Shown one piece after another: positions 62,098 through 64,000 of a stretch of 64,000 nt of DNA. Each line of letters begins with the position of its first letter. The first letter of the stretch is position 1. The notes beneath the pieces are model-generated. The model had not been told where the DNA came from, did not search any database, and saw only the letters and a program-made list of their open reading frames with translations. The position numbers and the translations under genes are program-made. The stretch is from Tyto alba (taxonomy: Eukaryota; Chordata; Aves; Strigiformes; Tytonidae). Location of the stretch: positions 9,479,777 through 9,543,776 of the forward strand of contig NW_024881303.1 in NCBI RefSeq assembly GCF_018691265.1, given 5' to 3'.

Positions 62098-62790
62098 GCC
62101 GCCGCAGCGGCCCTGTTTATTTTGTAGGACTGTAGCGAGTAAGCTCAGCTCCACCCACAAAAGTCCTATGCATCCAGCTCTTGGCTGGCGGCAGAGAAAG
62201 CCCCGAACTTGTGCTATCCATCCTCAAAAGCGCTGAAGCAGAGCTGAGAGTCCAGGGGAGCTGAGAATTTGTTTAACAGTGGTGGATTTGGCCAGCGTGC
62301 CGGCAGGAAGGGAGCCTGAGGCGTGGGCTCCCCGTGCGGGACGTGGTGCCGAGGAGAACAAGGAGGCTGTTATTAAAGCAGGGCCCAGCAGAGCGAAGGT
62401 AGCGCTGAGAGGCTTCAGAGAGGAGGTTGTTTCACTAGAGGAGCCAGCCTGCGGCAATGAGCCCCGGGAGGCTGAATACGCCGTTAGAGAAGGAGGAATG
62501 AAGCAAGCTACTGAATGAAGTGACTTTGAGGACGCGCGGTTATTGGTTTGGAAGTATCCCCTACAATGCAGGTCTCCCGAGGAGTGTGTGTGCGTGGAGG
62601 GCTCCGCAGCCCTTAGCGATACCTTGGCGGGATGCTGTTAAACACGGTTTTAAGAATGAGAAGACAAAGCATTATAGACTGGGGGGGCTGGGACTGCAAG
62701 CCCTCGGCGGAAAAGGACTCTTTCTTCCCCTGTCTGCAGGCTGCCTAATGCAGCAGGGGCCCTGGTCTGTCATTAAAGCTTACTCGGCGC
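62098..62790. promoter_or_regulatory. CpG island, candidate promoter or first exon
   Basis: CpG is close to its expected frequency here: I count about 22 CpGs between 62297 and 62650, including CGCGCG near 62534, against strong depletion elsewhere. An inverted CCAAT box (TATTGG, about 62539) lies inside. Open frames on both strands (79 and 77 codons) come from few stops. No gene is recognised and no direction can be assigned. In birds such islands usually mark promoters or developmental regulatory DNA. The transcript could leave the window on the right. Confidence 0.5.
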
Positions 62791-64000
62791 TAGCTCAGTC
62801 CAAATCACCAATATGATGGTTGACTGGCAGGAGCTTTGGAGGGGGAAAACGGCAATTACAAACTAAGTGGAAGGGGGAAATAATGGAAAAATGGAAGTTA
62901 TAGAACAGAACTGACCACAGAATAGAAAGGGACTTTCTGGAAACCTAATAAAGCATCATTACCTTTGCTAGAAGTACATGGAGAGCTGCAGTGGTAGACT
63001 ATGAATCATAAAAATTGATGCTTGCCCAATGCCAGCTGTAGCCCTTGGATCAGATGGTGCTGGCCTTTTCTATCAGCCCTTTCTCTGTGTTTTCACAAAA
63101 AAAGAGGTGGCACTGAAGGGAATGTACTGCTGTTCCTATATTCTGAAAGTTCCCCTTCTTCTACTTGGTAGTAGCAGCATGCAAATACATCTAACTTGAT
63201 TTTTCTACTGTTTCCTGAAGAGAGGTAGTCTCTACCAACTCTGAATCCCCTGGGGTGTCAAAAGGGGTTGGGGAAACGGGATGGAGTTAATACATTTTCA
63301 ATTCTCTCTGGATAGTTTTTTATTTAATTTTTCCTTAGGAATATGTATTCAGCGACACTTCTTGCTTTTGCACCAGAGATCTGATTACCTTGTAGCAGTT
63401 CAACATAGTTTTCTATCGGTATTTACCAAGCCATAAGAACTAGAGATTGAAATAAATCTACTTCAGACTACTTTGGCTGTAAGAATGTATAGAAGACCTA
63501 TTTACTGTGAAATTAAGCAAGGATAAATACCTGTTTACAGTCCTTGTGTGAGGCCAACAAATGTGTTTCATTACTATGGGTAGAAAAAAAAAATCCTCTA
63601 CAGAATTTTTTTTTGACCAAAGTAAAAGTATCTGAAGAATTGGAATCACTTTACTCCTTGTATTACATTAACAACTGAAAGGCAGGCAAAATAGGATGAT
63701 TTGGTTAAAAAAAAGATCTTGAGTCACGTTCACAAAAATCCCTCAACAAACCACTAACTTTTCCCATGTACCTTCATTTTTACTCAATATTTGAGGAGAG
63801 AAGCTTGAAGTGCCAACAATTATTCCTTTAAAAAAAAAAAAACAGGAAAAGAAAGAAGGAAAAGAAGAAGCCATTAGCTAACTGCTGTGTGTCAGCTGGT
63901 GAGTTTGATCAGCAGTGCATTTTATAGGGTTGTGCAATGTCATAATAGTCAATTGTCCCTCAGAAATAAAATATTAGCATGCATCTGATTGCAGAAGTTC
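62791..64000. other. Gene-free unique sequence to window end
   Basis: No supported gene; frames reach 63 codons. If the CpG island to the left is a promoter reading right, this would be its first intron, but no convincing donor was fixed. Confidence 0.5.
63830..63870. repeat. A run and purine tract
   Basis: A13, then C, then an uninterrupted A/G tract of GGAAAA and GAAAG units to about 63870. It is low-complexity. Confidence 0.9.

Noticed and set aside
1..64000. tRNA, rRNA, known miRNA, CRISPR array or bacterial-type operon
   Set aside because: By eye I found no tRNA B-box in context, no mature miRNA sequence I know, no regularly spaced repeat array and no operon structure. A covariance-model search would be the proper test.

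Overview
The window reads as vertebrate, almost certainly avian, nuclear DNA. The evidence is: (i) the 3' end of a CR1 LINE with its ATTCTATG-type tail near 42.4 kb; (ii) a 1.13-kb solo LTR of a family I know from many bird genomes at 55.9-57.0 kb, which hints at a neoavian bird; (iii) sparse, mostly very old interspersed repeats in DNA that by eye is in the low-to-mid 40s % GC. There is no bacterial or viral gene organisation.

I find no protein-coding gene that I can support. The longest open frames are 198-223 codons. They lie in GC-rich patches or in the LTR, overlap open frames on the other strand, and resemble no family I recognise. A rough estimate (about 0.058 stops per codon) puts the longest chance frame in 64 kb at about 150 codons, and higher in GC-rich patches, so none stands out. 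The window is best described as intergenic or deep intronic.

Layout. 0-9 kb: unique sequence with a small CpG-rich patch (2.2-2.56 kb), a MIR-like relic and small inverted repeats. 10.1-10.75 kb: a tight cluster of POU octamers plus a SOX-type palindrome, the best enhancer candidate. 11-24 kb: unique DNA, microsatellites, a MIR-like relic, and one cysteine-rich, splice-bounded open segment of doubtful meaning. 24.85-26.0 kb: an ancient L2-clade LINE on the minus strand whose reverse transcriptase is still recognisable. 32.1 kb: an orphan 3' end of what looks like the same family. 35.8-36.24 kb: a CpG-rich block joined to an AT-rich, conserved-looking block. 42.4 kb: CR1. 46.0-46.4 and 57.9-58.16 kb: AT-rich segments with homeodomain-type motifs. 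55.9-57.0 kb: solo LTR, minus orientation. 58.7 kb: MIR-like relic. 62.1-62.8 kb: a CpG island, the best candidate for a promoter or first exon.

No undescribed gene system is evident. Any interest lies in candidate regulatory DNA and repeat archaeology. Family assignments are from memory, without database searches.
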